This document shows, one piece after another, positions 61,501-64,000 of a stretch of 64,000 nt of DNA; the stretch's first letter is position 1, and each line of letters starts with the position of its first letter. Where the stretch lies: positions 124,001 to 188,000 of the forward strand of contig OY294047.1 of the NCBI GenBank assembly GCA_958510825.1, read 5' to 3'. Source of the stretch: Brachypterus glaber (Eukaryota > Arthropoda > Insecta > Coleoptera > Kateretidae). The notes beneath the pieces are model-generated. The model did no database searches, was not told where the DNA came from, and worked only from the letters and a program-made list of their open reading frames with translations. The position numbers and the translations under genes are program-made.

Positions 61501-63880
61501 CGCGGGCGCACTACCGGGTCGCGTCAGAATCATTTCACGAGCTTTTTCACCCTTCACCATAATAGCGTCGTCTACCGGCGAGGCACTAGAAATTTTTAAG
61601 TATTTACGGTCATTCGGTGTCAAATAGAAATCACTACTACCCGAAGAAGAACCACTACCGTTTCCTACAACAAGGTTTCGAGTTTTCGCGGTGGTTTTCT
61701 TTTCATATACACTACTATCAACCGAATCACGTTTACCAGTCATTTTATTAGGACTTATCCTTCTTTCCCTTGTCTCATTTTTCCTCTCGCTTAAATCCCC
61801 TTGTAACGATTTACCACGTATTACTAAATTCCTCTTATCACCTTCTTGCACATTTCTTCGTTTACTTTGTTCCTGTTTTCTCTCTAACCCCGTAGATATA
61901 GACCGATTTGTTTTAATCGAGTCTAACGACCGCTGGTGAGTGGGGTAACTCTGCGAGCTTCGCATAACGAACTGCGCCTCTTTGTTCAGAGAATCTCGAT
62001 TGGCACAATGAGGCCAAAACTCGCATGTATCCGAACTACACGGGTCCACCAAAGTGTCTTTTTTTGTTTGTAAATTAGGGGTGGTTGAACCTCGAACTAA
62101 TAACTTTTGTCTTTTCTTTTTACTGTTACTAGTGGTGTTGCCCACGTAGTATATGGTCAAACCATTATTTGTCGATTCTCTACTTTTTTCTTCTTTACTG
62201 TATATGTTTTTATCTTCTTTAGTTATGCTATTATTGTTATATCGATGCATGAGCAAGGCTTGTGCTGCTGCTCTGGAACGACTTCCATAAAGGTACCCCG
62301 CAACAACTTCAGCTTCTCTGAGCATCTCCTTGTCAAGAACATCACCTTCTAGTGACTGCGGTTGCTGACTGACGAGCCTTTTAGGACGTTCTGGAGTATT
62401 CCCAATCTTCACCACCACTTTATGTGCCTCCAGGTGCTGGGGAGATACCCTGGGAGCTACAGGTGATTCTCTATAATTATGTTGAGTCTTTTTTTCAGGT
62501 AACTGTAAACTTCTAGACCTTCTGACCCTTTGCACAGAAATATCTTCCTGTTGGGGAGGCTTAAAATGTTGTCTACTTGGTGCACTACGTCTAACTGGTA
62601 GTGCCGGAGCTGGTGGAGAGCGAGATAAATATTCGTTACTCTCCGAAGATGACGAACTAGGTGAAGTACAACTAATCTGTTTATTCGAGTCCGAACCTGC
62701 AGGTGATCTACGTGATTGCGTGCGATGTGAGACTCTATTTGACCTACTCGAGGGTGATGCCCTTTCTTTTTCTCTATTTTTAGTTAAGGTACTGCTATTA
62801 CTACTAGGAAATGTTGTAGGTACTACGCTTATGTTTAGAGAAGAACTGTTATTGTCCTCGTCATCTGCATCCTCGTATACGTCTATGGAAGAATCAGTAT
62901 TTTCCGATAGTCTCGGCATTATATTCCTATTTAGTGGACTGTCTAAGCTCCTAAAACCAACAGATGAAGAGGACGAAGAAGAAGAACGTTGTACAAACTT
63001 ACTACGTCTACTGGTCGTATCTTCTAGAGATTTGGCTTGAGGAATTTTGGCACTTGGTGGTTTATGTACAGGATCTACTGGAGATATTTTTCTAGGCACC
63101 GGTTGAGGCAAATTTGGCAAATTAGGAGCTAGAGATTTCCATTTGATAGGAACGGGGGAGGTGGGGGGACTAGCGTCACTGTCTTCCACAGCATTTGATC
63201 GAGGTAAAAAAGGAGTTTTACCGAAAAATGTTTTAGGCTTAGGAGAAGTTTTGTTTCTATCTTGAAAAGCGGGTGGTGGGGAAATAATAGGAGTTAAAGA
63301 AGGAGGTGAATATGATTCGGGTGAAGGAGTCTTTCTGTCAAAACTTTTGCTTTGTAATGATAAATAATCTGGTCTTTGTTCAATACTCTTAGTTTCCATT
63401 CTATTTGAAGGCTCACAGTTGTAATCCGCTAATTTTATAGCAACTCTCCTACTCGGTTGCAGAGAACTGCTTGCAGAAGGTTTATATTGCAACCTTCTAT
63501 CTCTATGATCATCGAGCGACCTCTGTTGGACTTGTACCCAACCAGATCTGCCTAAATACACCCCGTCTACTTCTCGATCGCACCACCGAACCGGCGATAA
63601 CTCGCGATTGCATGCACCACCCGAATTGTAAATATCCGGCGAATTAAAATCGGTACTACTCGCGTGAAAATCCGCTGAAGTCGACCATTTGTAATTCGAG
63701 GTACCACCCAGAGATTGGTGTTTGGTTAACGGAGGGTTAGTCGGTTGTTGCATGCTGAGACTTCGGTTGGGGAAGTACCGGTTGATGGTGGGGCCGGTTG
63801 CCGGGGGGAATTGCGTTGTGGGACTTGTTTCCCATGGCTCTGAAGTACTTCGGAGGTGCAGGACAGACACGTTTGGGCCT
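9927..63880 (-). CDS. SH3-DH-PH Rho guanine nucleotide exchange factor (ARHGEF4/Asef - SPATA13 - ARHGEF9/collybistin family), 5'-partial
   Basis: Exons (minus strand, 5' to 3'): 63880-61412, 44272-44167, 36307-36198, 35348-35275, 28470-28275, 26639-26537, 23034-22864, 17954-17669, 17419-17101, 16085-15350, 14567-14439, 13962-13878, 12687-12448, 10075-9927. All phases match and the product is 1,724 residues without its upstream start. Order: disordered Ser/Pro-rich region (1 to about 1170), SH3 (about 1229-1280, AVFDHVAIESEELAFRAGDV...DWWWG...GWFPAQFVR), DH (about 1322-1510, with TEREF in CR1 and TPVQRICKYPLQLAELL in CR3), PH (about 1530-1645, LFLFDHQIVYCKK, RWLKWFAEER), then a short basic tail. 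The SH3-linker-DH wording matches vertebrate Asef and collybistin, where SH3 autoinhibits DH. The predicted role is GDP/GTP exchange on Cdc42/Rac-type GTPases at the membrane or actin cortex. Introns reach 17 kb. Confidence 0.95.
10235..10405. repeat. Inverted repeat (TTTTACCCCAT / GGCTGGG arms)
   Basis: GCTAGGCTGGG...TTTTTGGTAAAAATC...GGGGTAAAAAC at 10238-10292 is inverted as GTTTTTACCCCAT...GATTTTTACCAAAAA...CCCAGCCTAG at 10340-10400. The right arm is a member of a dispersed family also seen near 13560, 14960, 37720 and 57540. Confidence 0.75.
10906..11196. mobile_element. MITE with TA target-site duplication and internal GACGCACCGGTGCGTC palindromes
   Basis: The left end AGCTGAATAAAATGCCAC and right end GTGGCATTTTATTCAGCT are exact inverses, flanked by TA at 10904-10905 and 11197-11198, fitting a Tc1/mariner-type MITE. 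Inside, a second inverted pair GTCTCGTACAAAAAG/CTTTTTGTACGAGAC and three palindromic or near-palindromic GACGCACCGGTGCGTC-like motifs occur. It lies in the last RhoGEF intron. Confidence 0.9.
11461..12189. mobile_element. Inverted-repeat element with ACAGGGTG-type ends, ~730 bp
   Basis: The left arm (ACAGGGTGATCCTGG, then AAGAGGTGATTCTAGATCC, AAGTTCCTATAAAGGTTGGT) is inverted at about 12060-12189. Arms are about 130 bp with moderate divergence. The interior carries no recognisable protein. It is related to 36356-36622 and the fragment at 1065-1150. Confidence 0.8.
12448..12687 (-). CDS. RhoGEF exon: PH domain end and basic region
   Basis: 240 bp, acceptor TTACTTTCAG, donor AGAG/GTATAC, phase 1 to 1. 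Encodes AHLGVTVRHAIKLYSCVR, then the PH C-terminal helix (DKQRWLKWFAEERK), then a basic stretch ARCQRRPPRKPRG. An overlapping plus-strand frame (12135-12662) is its antisense shadow. Confidence 0.93.
12765..12830 (+). repeat. Dispersed repeat copy (AATAGTGT..TTACTCGAGAG family)
   Basis: A copy of the family best preserved at 19929-20136: TTACTCGAGAGAAAAGTGA then TTTTCACACCCGTGTGAATA. Other copies are at about 14055-14105, 32048-32240, 36895-36970 and 63930-63990. Confidence 0.65.
13540..13830 (+). repeat. Dispersed repeat, copy A
   Basis: Matches 14940-15195 in the same orientation: CAATGTT.ACCAAAAACAAT, TTTCAAGTCTCTA, AAGTTATCGTG, CAGAACGACC, TTGATTTATATCGA. It is noncoding and flanks the RhoGEF PH exon at 13878. 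Confidence 0.75.
13878..13962 (-). CDS. RhoGEF exon: PH domain, middle
   Basis: 85 bp, acceptor GTTTTGCAG, donor AAAG/GTAACA, phase 0 to 1. Encodes DILKRNNFVYKGRVCLD then TCEIIDVPDGK. Confidence 0.92.
14439..14567 (-). CDS. RhoGEF exon: start of PH domain
   Basis: 129 bp, 43 codons, phase 0 to 0. Acceptor GTTATTTTCAG, donor AAG/GTAAAC. Encodes GEDLIEVSSRLIYQGEV through LFLFDHQIVYCKK, the first strands of a DH-associated PH domain. Confidence 0.93.
14940..15195 (+). repeat. Dispersed repeat, copy B
   Basis: Same family and orientation as 13540-13830. The two copies bracket the first two PH-domain exons (13878-13962 and 14439-14567), which makes unequal recombination deleting those exons possible. 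Confidence 0.75.
15350..16085 (-). CDS. RhoGEF exon: SH3-DH linker and DH (RhoGEF) domain
   Basis: 736 bp, acceptor ATTCTATAG, donor GAG/GTGAGT, phase 2 to 0. It starts LRVSQEDTVEDCL, directly continuing FVR of the SH3 exon, then the complete DH domain from SVVRELVNTEREF through ACFLKH-like CFLKHRSGFKMYSDYC and TPVQRICKYPLQLAELL to LINERKRKMESLEKLAAW. This is the catalytic exchange domain and all three conserved regions are present. Confidence 0.96.
16172..16600 (+). repeat. Dispersed repeat (ACAAGCCGTGAAGATATG family), copy 1
   Basis: It starts AACAAGCCGTGAAGATATG...CGCATTCCATTA...ATTCACAGTAAAT and ends with TATCCAAGAATTTTTTGTCT...CCGTATAATA. It shares both ends with 34103-34628. Partial inverted copies are at about 32715-32815, 33535-33600, 39299-39345 and 52676-52735. 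Confidence 0.75.
16621..17065. mobile_element. Non-autonomous inverted-repeat transposon, copy 2 (CACAGGCCA ends)
   Basis: The left end CACAGGCCAACAAATTTT and right end AAAAATCCTGTTGACCTGTG are inverse with few mismatches; TTA flanks both sides, a possible target-site duplication. Same element as 8309-8771. The right end is about 35 bp from the 5' splice site of the SH3 exon. Confidence 0.87.
17101..17419 (-). CDS. RhoGEF exon: SH3 domain
   Basis: 319 bp, acceptor ATTTTTTTTCAG, donor GAG/GTAAGA, phase 1 to phase 2. An acidic lead-in is followed by a full SH3 fold: ALYDY-equivalent AVFDHV, the RT-loop acidic run ESEELAF, the WWWG tryptophans and the end motif GWFPAQFVR. In Asef and collybistin the SH3 packs on the DH domain and blocks it. 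A transposon copy (16621-17065) ends only about 35 bases inside the following intron. Confidence 0.95.
17489..17620 (+). repeat. Dispersed repeat, inverted copy of 35440-35650
   Basis: Shares CAGTTCAAGACCAAAAGTGA, ATTTCCTTATAAAG, TTTTCGCCCG.AAAACATGAA and AATCAATCGAATA blocks with the inverted copy at 35440-35650. The present copy is shorter. Confidence 0.7.
17669..17954 (-). CDS. RhoGEF exon: basic linker before SH3
   Basis: 286 bp, acceptor AATTTCAG, donor ATAG/GTAATT, phase 0 to phase 1. Encodes SDLKQRAHNHQQVRRTRSDL and continues through SSYRKLMSSPAHLRGR to RRSLSQPLDIDKLSPL. Arg-rich with likely phospho-Ser sites (RRSLSQP is a basophilic-kinase or 14-3-3-like pattern; inference). Confidence 0.88.
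18392..18605. mobile_element. Foldback MITE, 214 bp
   Basis: The left arm CCATTCAACGAGAGAATGCG...CAGCGCGTAAA and right arm TTTACGCGCTGTG...CGCATTCTCTCGTTGAATGG are near-perfect inverses of about 48 bp. They enclose an AT-rich core. Confidence 0.87.
19929..20136. mobile_element. Foldback element, best copy of the TACTCGAGAGGAAAGTG family
   Basis: Left TTACTCGGGAGGAAAGTGTT then TTTCAC, right GTGAAAAACACTTCCCTCTC then GAGTAATGA: inverse arms of about 60-70 bp. Solo arms or rearranged copies lie at about 12765, 14055, 32048-32240, 36895 and 63930, so this is one of the commonest families in the window. Confidence 0.8.
20922..21002. mobile_element. Short foldback hairpin, ~80 bp
   Basis: AAGAGGCTTTT...GATTGC...CTGAACT pairs with AGTTCAG...GCAATC...AAAGAGCCTCTT around a loop containing CTACGCGTAG. 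It could be a very short MITE or a structured RNA; only the fold is seen. Confidence 0.6.
21779..21843. repeat. 65-bp hairpin
   Basis: GGTCTACAAAGGTGCTAAGT faces ACTTAGCACCTTTGTATGG then TAGACC around a short loop of about 13 bases. The arm match is nearly complete. The length is like a precursor microRNA hairpin, but a minimal foldback element is just as likely. Confidence 0.6.
22413..22786. mobile_element. Foldback element, ~370 bp
   Basis: The outer arms GTAGATGAAGAAAT...TGTCGAT...GCACG are inverted at 22690-22786, and an inner perfect pair flanks AT-rich DNA: TTTGTAGAGAATT / AATTCTCTACAAA and CAATATTGTTGAA-type blocks. It ends 78 bp from the RhoGEF exon at 22864. Confidence 0.8.
22864..23034 (-). 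CDS. RhoGEF exon: acidic/Pro linker
   Basis: 171 bp, exactly 57 codons, phase 0 to 0. Acceptor AATTTGCAG, donor AAG/GTATGT. Encodes MVPSCGGAAGDSSESHDTDP through SVRRRPPHGKLSRPQSDLLN to DKFK. Because it is phase-neutral it could be skipped without a frameshift. Confidence 0.88.
23298..23507. mobile_element. Foldback MITE (AGTCGTATTAA family), copy 1
   Basis: AGTCGTATTAATG...TTTGCAAAACAA...ACGATATTTCAAGAACGC pairs with GCGTTCTTGAAATATCGTA...TTGTTTTGCAA...CATTAATACGAC. A shorter relative is at 52310-52456. Confidence 0.85.
24884..25160. mobile_element. MITE, ~277 bp, TIR ~27 bp
   Basis: Left ATAAACACATCGTCAACATT then CTTGGACCC; right GGGCCACCAAGAATTTTGAC then GATGTGTTTAT. The interior is AT-rich and noncoding. 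Confidence 0.8.
26537..26639 (-). CDS. RhoGEF exon: conserved FGSLIWR ... SGDSGIQIE linker
   Basis: 103 bp, acceptor TTTTATTCTAAAG, donor GAG/GTGAGG, phase 2 to phase 0. Encodes FGSLIWRSSKERKKLNKAA then RSAKCNSGDSGIQIE. The phase fits both neighbours, and the motif-like wording suggests a functional linear motif. A closer AG to the exon core was rejected because it breaks the frame. Confidence 0.85.
28275..28470 (-). CDS. RhoGEF exon: basic/acidic linker
   Basis: 196 bp, acceptor TCTTTTTAG, donor CAG/GTAATA, phase 1 to phase 2. Encodes NTSESVLQKFRKTFSLRSF, then an acidic stretch EAEVGDCLSEGLGDPSDDEQ and DQKKDEQKYR. The basic KFRKTFSLRSF segment resembles amphipathic membrane- or peptide-binding motifs (inference). 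Confidence 0.87.
28525..28554. repeat. (AT)15 microsatellite
   Basis: Thirty bases of uninterrupted AT dinucleotides, about 55 bp upstream of the RhoGEF exon whose acceptor abuts 28470. The length is probably polymorphic. Confidence 0.95.
28630..28831. mobile_element. Foldback element, ~200 bp
   Basis: TGAAGCTGAAGTTTGCAACG...CGAAAATTCAAATAGTATAT faces its inverse ATATACTATTTGAATTTTCG...TTGCAAACTTCAGCTTCA. The centre carries the AACTCGCCGCAAGCGGCTTG block also seen at about 5295 and, more loosely, at 18130. Confidence 0.85.
29255..30556. repeat. Seven near-identical tandem copies of a 186-bp unit
   Basis: The GCTAAAAG boundary recurs at ends 29440, 29626, 29812, 29998, 30184, 30370 and 30556, exactly 186 bp apart, so the array is 7.0 units (1,302 bp). 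Copies appear identical except one T/G site (T at 29346; G at 29532 and 29718 in copies 2 and 3). The unit contains the palindrome TTAACGTTAA, and the upstream flank GGTTACCCACTGT is the inverse of ACAGTGGGTAA at the unit start. There is no reading frame. The near-absence of divergence means very recent expansion or strong homogenisation; an assembler could have miscounted copies. Confidence 0.97.
32048..32255. mobile_element. Degenerate foldback copy of the 19929 family
   Basis: Left ACTTTTGCACCTGTGTATTT...GAGAGGAAAGCG, right TACACTATTTTTCCTACAAA then AGTAAAAC. Both arms belong to the family at 19929-20136 but are more diverged. Confidence 0.6.
32440..32600 (+). repeat. Dispersed repeat, inverted relative of 43640-43790
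   Basis: Shared blocks in inverse orientation: TGTGGCTACGGGAAATATGT, GCCCGTTGTA.GCACGCACG and GAAAGAAGAGAGCGCGAATG. It is GC-richer than the surroundings, which may mark an origin in a coding or rRNA-like source; no protein was recognised. A third, weaker relative lies at 38580-38760. Confidence 0.7.
33757..33927. mobile_element. MITE, 171 bp, with TA target-site duplication
   Basis: Left CTGGAAATTCAATAAAACCT then GCAGTGACTC, right GAGTCACTGCAG...TTTATTGAATTTCCAG: near-perfect inverse of about 31 bp, flanked by TA at 33755-33756 and 33928-33929. The core is unusually GC-rich for the region. Confidence 0.9.
34103..34628 (+). repeat. Dispersed repeat (ACAAGCCGTGAAGATATG family), copy 2
   Basis: Same ends as 16172-16600, with an internal poly-A/T tract and a GGAC microsatellite. 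The 3' part has GCGCTACGCGCTG where copy 1 has CCGCAGGCGCTG. Confidence 0.75.
34461..34488. repeat. (CGGA)n microsatellite
   Basis: About five perfect CGGA units followed by CAGACGGA, inside repeat copy 2. A shorter GGACGGACAGATGGAC run is at about 20510 in a related setting. Confidence 0.85.
34896..35078. mobile_element. Foldback MITE, ~183 bp
   Basis: CGGGGGATGAACCACTA at the left pairs with TAGTGGTTCACCCCTCG at the right; a second pair TTTGTACAGGGAATT / AATTTGTACATGCAATTCCC extends it. The interior is AT-rich. Confidence 0.8.
35275..35348 (-). CDS. RhoGEF exon: short linker
   Basis: 74 bp, acceptor ATTAATTTTCAG, donor ACT/GTAAGT, phase 2 to phase 1. Encodes KWSEEVSKIVDNNDADFG then SRRTLN. 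Its phase fits directly to the exon at 28470. Confidence 0.85.
35440..35650 (-). repeat. Dispersed repeat, longer inverted copy of 17489-17620
   Basis: Carries ATTCGATTGATTTTAAGAGC, TTGTTCATGTTTTACGGGCG and TTTGGTCACTTCTGGTCTTG, the inverse of blocks at 17489-17620, plus about 80 bp missing from that copy. Confidence 0.7.
35881..36063. mobile_element. Foldback element with GCAAGGGCGTA ends
   Basis: The left end GCAAGGGCGTAGATG and right end CATGTACGCCCTTGC are inverse, with an inner GGGGG...TAAT / ATTA...CCCCC pair. Its left arm includes a run of about eleven G. Confidence 0.75.
36198..36307 (-). CDS. RhoGEF exon: basic linker
   Basis: 110 bp, acceptor TTTTTTGCAG, donor GTGAGC, phase 0 to phase 2. 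Encodes PLHDGGNRRRSPLSGAVRR then KATSTPQLLESQTDEN. GC-rich codon use contrasts with the AT-rich flanks. Confidence 0.88.
36356..36622. mobile_element. Inverted-repeat element with ACAGGGTGATTCAG ends, 267 bp
   Basis: ACAGGGTGATTCAG at the left and CTGAATCACCCTGT at the right are perfect inverses. The internal AAGTTCCTATAAAGGTTGGT block links it to 11461-12189. It sits 49 bp upstream of the RhoGEF exon whose top is 36307. Confidence 0.85.
39357..39789. mobile_element. Foldback element, ~430 bp, ~63-bp TIR
   Basis: ACTTTAATCTTTCTGATGCG...ATTATTAAATACAGGGGCGTC pairs with GACGCCCCTGATTAAATAAT...CGTGTCGGAGAGATAAAAGT. The interior repeats GGGCGGC-type motifs, and no frame is open. Confidence 0.82.
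41282..41417. mobile_element. 136-bp foldback MITE with TGCA target-site duplication
   Basis: The left arm CTGCCCAACTACGCTAGAAA then GCAGTAACTCCAT and its inverse at the right (to GGGGCAG) match almost fully. TGCA lies on both sides (41278-41281 and 41418-41421). The flanks rejoin into a sequence resembling 30640-30700 (CTTTCACTTGCA/GGTATCCTGCCTTA), showing insertion into an older repeat. Confidence 0.92.
42345..42790 (+). repeat. Pair of direct repeats ~380 bp apart
   Basis: TTTACAATTTTGGCGAAGGC at about 42347 and again at about 42729, each followed by a GAA/AAGTTTG or GGTTCGTC...TTCTGAC block. TTTGGCGAAGGCGAT also occurs in the SINE body near 1330 (minus strand). It could be two related SINE or element tails. 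Confidence 0.55.
43640..43790 (-). repeat. Dispersed repeat, inverted relative of 32440-32600
   Basis: Contains CATTCGCACTCTCTTCTTTC, ACGTGCGTGCCTACAACGGG and ACATATTTCCCGTAGCCACA, the inverse of blocks at 32440-32600. An overlapping 63-codon frame is not a gene. Confidence 0.7.
43913..43940 (+). repeat. Solo terminal fragment of the GGGAACGTTCAA element
   Basis: TTGCGTTACGTAATACTTGA then ACGTTCCC followed by TAA, the same end and target duplication as at 54863-55102. Further fragments are at about 40091 and 49614. Confidence 0.75.
44167..44272 (-). CDS. RhoGEF exon: Arg/Ser linker
   Basis: 106 bp, acceptor TTTGTTGCAG, donor GTAAGT, phase 2 to phase 0. Encodes GQVPWRRRGTESLGSSPG and continues to SHTAPVT. 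It is separated from the big exon by a 17.1-kb intron that holds the Ly6 gene. Confidence 0.85.
44400..44740. repeat. Degenerate tandem repeat, about 2-3 units
   Basis: A unit of roughly 150-165 bp containing GATCAA.TTCATTT.CTCAGGAAAA, TTATTAAAAAGATCAATC and AGTTATA.GGG is repeated with considerable divergence. Similar AAGTTATAGGGGGCGC motifs occur near 33510 and 52600. Confidence 0.55.
46180..46563. mobile_element. Foldback element with ~150-bp arms
   Basis: The left arm (TTTTACTCGAAT, ATGGCTCGTCGATATTA, TTTATATTTATTTTCATAAT, AATAAGTTTGTAAAATAATA) is inverted at 46400-46563. The unpaired centre holds GGGCCTGACTATTTCC. Confidence 0.85.
47409..47415 (+). promoter_or_regulatory. Candidate TATA box of the Ly6 gene
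   Basis: TATAAAT lies 150 bp upstream of the Ly6 ATG. Between them is a GC-richer segment with few stops, typical of a 5' UTR. No unambiguous initiator was seen, so the start site is inferred only. Confidence 0.4.
47565..47616 (+). CDS. Ly6 gene exon 1 (signal peptide)
   Basis: ATG in context AAAAATGGCT; 17 codons plus one base before donor GTAAGT. Encodes a hydrophobic leader. Confidence 0.92.
47565..52975 (+). CDS. Ly6/uPAR three-finger protein, secreted and GPI-anchored; join(47565..47616,51892..52044,52752..52975)
   Basis: Three exons with matching phases give a complete 142-residue protein. Residues 1-20 are a signal peptide (MASFYLVLLGLIVAVNA) with cleavage likely before LKCYEC. Ten cysteines (23, 26, 34, 48, 62, 80, 89, 111, 114, 119) include the LKCYEC start and the closing CxxCxxDKCN, the Ly6/three-finger pattern. 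Residues 126-142 are hydrophobic and end at the stop (TVFGLVLAIFAFLF), a GPI-attachment signal. Insect Ly6 proteins such as boudin, crooked and sleepless act in septate junctions or ion-channel regulation; which subgroup this one joins cannot be told. The first two introns split codons after base 1, as is usual for the family. The gene lies wholly inside a 17-kb RhoGEF intron on the opposite strand. Confidence 0.95.
47997..48308 (-). pseudogene. Unrecognised 103-codon fragment, probably a decayed gene
   Basis: The frame is open from a TTG (no ATG) at 48308 to TAG at 47997, in the first Ly6 intron, antisense to it. It is Lys-rich and helical-looking (KRPFKKYKQFLQQYKNAAK, then GEMFKALTDLNHAMISSK). 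A second, shorter copy at about 48600-48665 reads AVISSKSNLQEL where this one reads AMISSKSKLQEI, with a deletion. Differences at conservative codon positions suggest both derive from a real coding sequence. The family was not recognised and the start is missing. Confidence 0.45.
51892..52044 (+). CDS. Ly6 gene exon 2
   Basis: Acceptor TTTGTTGCAG, donor AGAA/GTAAGT; phase 1 to 1. Encodes YALKCYECDSSESASCNYG through KSCVKVVAR, carrying the first five cysteines. Confidence 0.95.
52310..52456. mobile_element. Foldback MITE (AGTCGTATTAA family), copy 2
   Basis: GGTCCTATAGTCGTATTAAG...AGGTCGCTTGCAAAACAACT and its inverse to 52456. It is related to 23298-23507 but lacks the centre. It sits in the second Ly6 intron. 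Confidence 0.85.
52752..52975 (+). CDS. Ly6 gene exon 3
   Basis: Acceptor TTTATTTTTAG; 74 codons including TAA. Carries five cysteines, ending NCYTCDEDKCN, and the GPI signal. Confidence 0.95.
53400..53525. repeat. Inverted-repeat fragment, relative of 58010-58140
   Basis: TACGATAACTCAGGAACTGT...GCTAAGAAC faces GTTCTTAGC...TAGTTCACGAGTAATTGCGAT. The same unit recurs at 58010-58140 with closer arms. It may lie in the 3' UTR of the Ly6 gene. Confidence 0.65.
53973..54128. mobile_element. Small MITE with TGACATTAGGCAA ends
   Basis: TGACATTAGGCAA...GGCGATATT at the left and an imperfect inverse TTGCCTAATGTAAG at the right, with inner arms AATATCGTCG...; about 155 bp. Confidence 0.6.
54863..55102. 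mobile_element. Perfect-ended foldback MITE, 240 bp, TAA target-site duplication (PIF/Harbinger-like)
   Basis: The arms are inverse over almost the whole element: GGGAACGTTCAA.TATTACG, AAATTCATACACTT, TTCTCGCGTTAT and TTTCATATTTTGGCTACCCC. TAA is on both sides (54860-54862 and 55103-55105). GGG-initial ends with a 3-bp TAA target fit the PIF/Harbinger group (established knowledge; assignment inferred). Confidence 0.92.
58010..58140. repeat. Inverted repeat, ~130 bp
   Basis: ATTACTCGAGAACTATTTGA then GCTAAGAAC pairs with GTTCTTAGCTCAAAGAGTTC then TCGGGATATCGTA. It is the second copy of the family at 53400-53525. Confidence 0.7.
60430..60533 (+). mobile_element. Half-copy of the GGGAACGTTCAA MITE
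   Basis: ATGAAATCTTTACAGCCTTG, then AATAACGCGAGAACC.GGTAT to ACGTTCCC and TAA: the right half of the element at 54863-55102, with the left half missing. Confidence 0.85.
61412..63880 (-). CDS. RhoGEF exon: 2.47-kb disordered Ser/Pro-rich N-terminal region
   Basis: The acceptor CTTCTGATTTTAG precedes 63880 and the donor AAG/GTAAGA lies at 61412/61411. The 822 full codons begin GPNVSVLHLRSTSEPWE and end MSLPKSFLSVSTCQL. The exon has a poly-Ser run (QRSSSSSSSSVGF), an acidic DVYEDADDEDNNSSS patch, and several PxxP-type tracts such as PAPALPVRRSAP that could bind SH3 domains, including its own. A short Cys-bearing segment, CSSDTCEFWPHC, stands out. An upstream in-frame ATG lies beyond the acceptor in intron sequence, so it is not taken as the start; the upstream exon is outside the window. 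Confidence 0.92.
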
Positions 63881-64000
63881 CTAAAATCAGAAGAAAAATA
63901 ATTTAAAAAGGCAACTGCAACTACTTTTGTAAAAATAGTGTACATTACTCGAGAGGAAAAGATTTTTCACGCTCATGTAAATATAACTACTTTCCTTTCT

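Noticed and set aside
62107..63040. Several plus-strand frames over the large RhoGEF exon
   Set aside because: They are shadows of the Ser/Pro-rich minus-strand reading frame, whose codon bias keeps the other strand open.
63915..63945. The ATG of the 845-codon frame as the true RhoGEF start
   Set aside because: It lies upstream of a strong acceptor (TTCTGATTTTAG at 63881) in sequence belonging to a dispersed repeat, so it is intronic; the real start is outside the window.

Overview
This is a piece of an AT-rich, intron-rich, repeat-dense animal genome, most likely an insect. The basis is eukaryotic gene structure with canonical GT/AG introns, insect-type protein families, and many short foldback (MITE-like) transposons. 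A beetle or other insect with large introns would fit, but no species can be named from the sequence alone. There is no bacterial, plasmid, phage or CRISPR content.

Layout. (1) Positions 1-3711, + strand: the last three coding exons of an unrecognised, proline-rich, probably nuclear protein. Its last intron holds a complete intronless small gene for a SERF (4F5) family protein at 2698-2865, with its own poly(A) signal. (2) Positions 3712-9926: 3' UTR and intergenic DNA between two convergent genes. It holds a dyad-rich satellite with a dimeric repeat unit (5690-6480), a near-perfect 124-bp hairpin and a 463-bp inverted-repeat element. (3) Positions 9927-63880, - strand: one very large gene for an SH3-DH-PH Rho-family guanine nucleotide exchange factor of the ARHGEF4 (Asef)/SPATA13/ARHGEF9 (collybistin) type. 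Fourteen coding exons were reconstructed by hand. Every splice phase agrees and the frame stays open for 1,724 residues (including the split first codon) to a stop at 9927. The gene continues upstream beyond the window. A 2.47-kb exon encodes a long disordered Ser/Pro-rich N-terminal part.

(4) Inside the RhoGEF intron at 44273-61411, on the opposite strand, lies a complete three-exon gene for a 142-residue secreted Ly6/uPAR three-finger protein with a predicted GPI anchor (47565-52975). Its own first intron holds a 103-codon orphan reading frame with a decayed paralogous copy nearby.

(5) The RhoGEF introns are packed with non-autonomous mobile DNA: at least twenty foldback elements, some with clear TA, TAA or TGCA target-site duplications, a tRNA-derived SINE, several dispersed repeat families, and seven almost identical tandem copies of a 186-bp repeat (29255-30556). 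No transposase or reverse transcriptase reading frame was seen, so all these elements look non-autonomous.

The three recognised genes are not an obvious pathway. The arrangement is one large cytoskeletal-signalling gene with a cell-surface gene nested in it, plus a small proteostasis gene nested in its neighbour.
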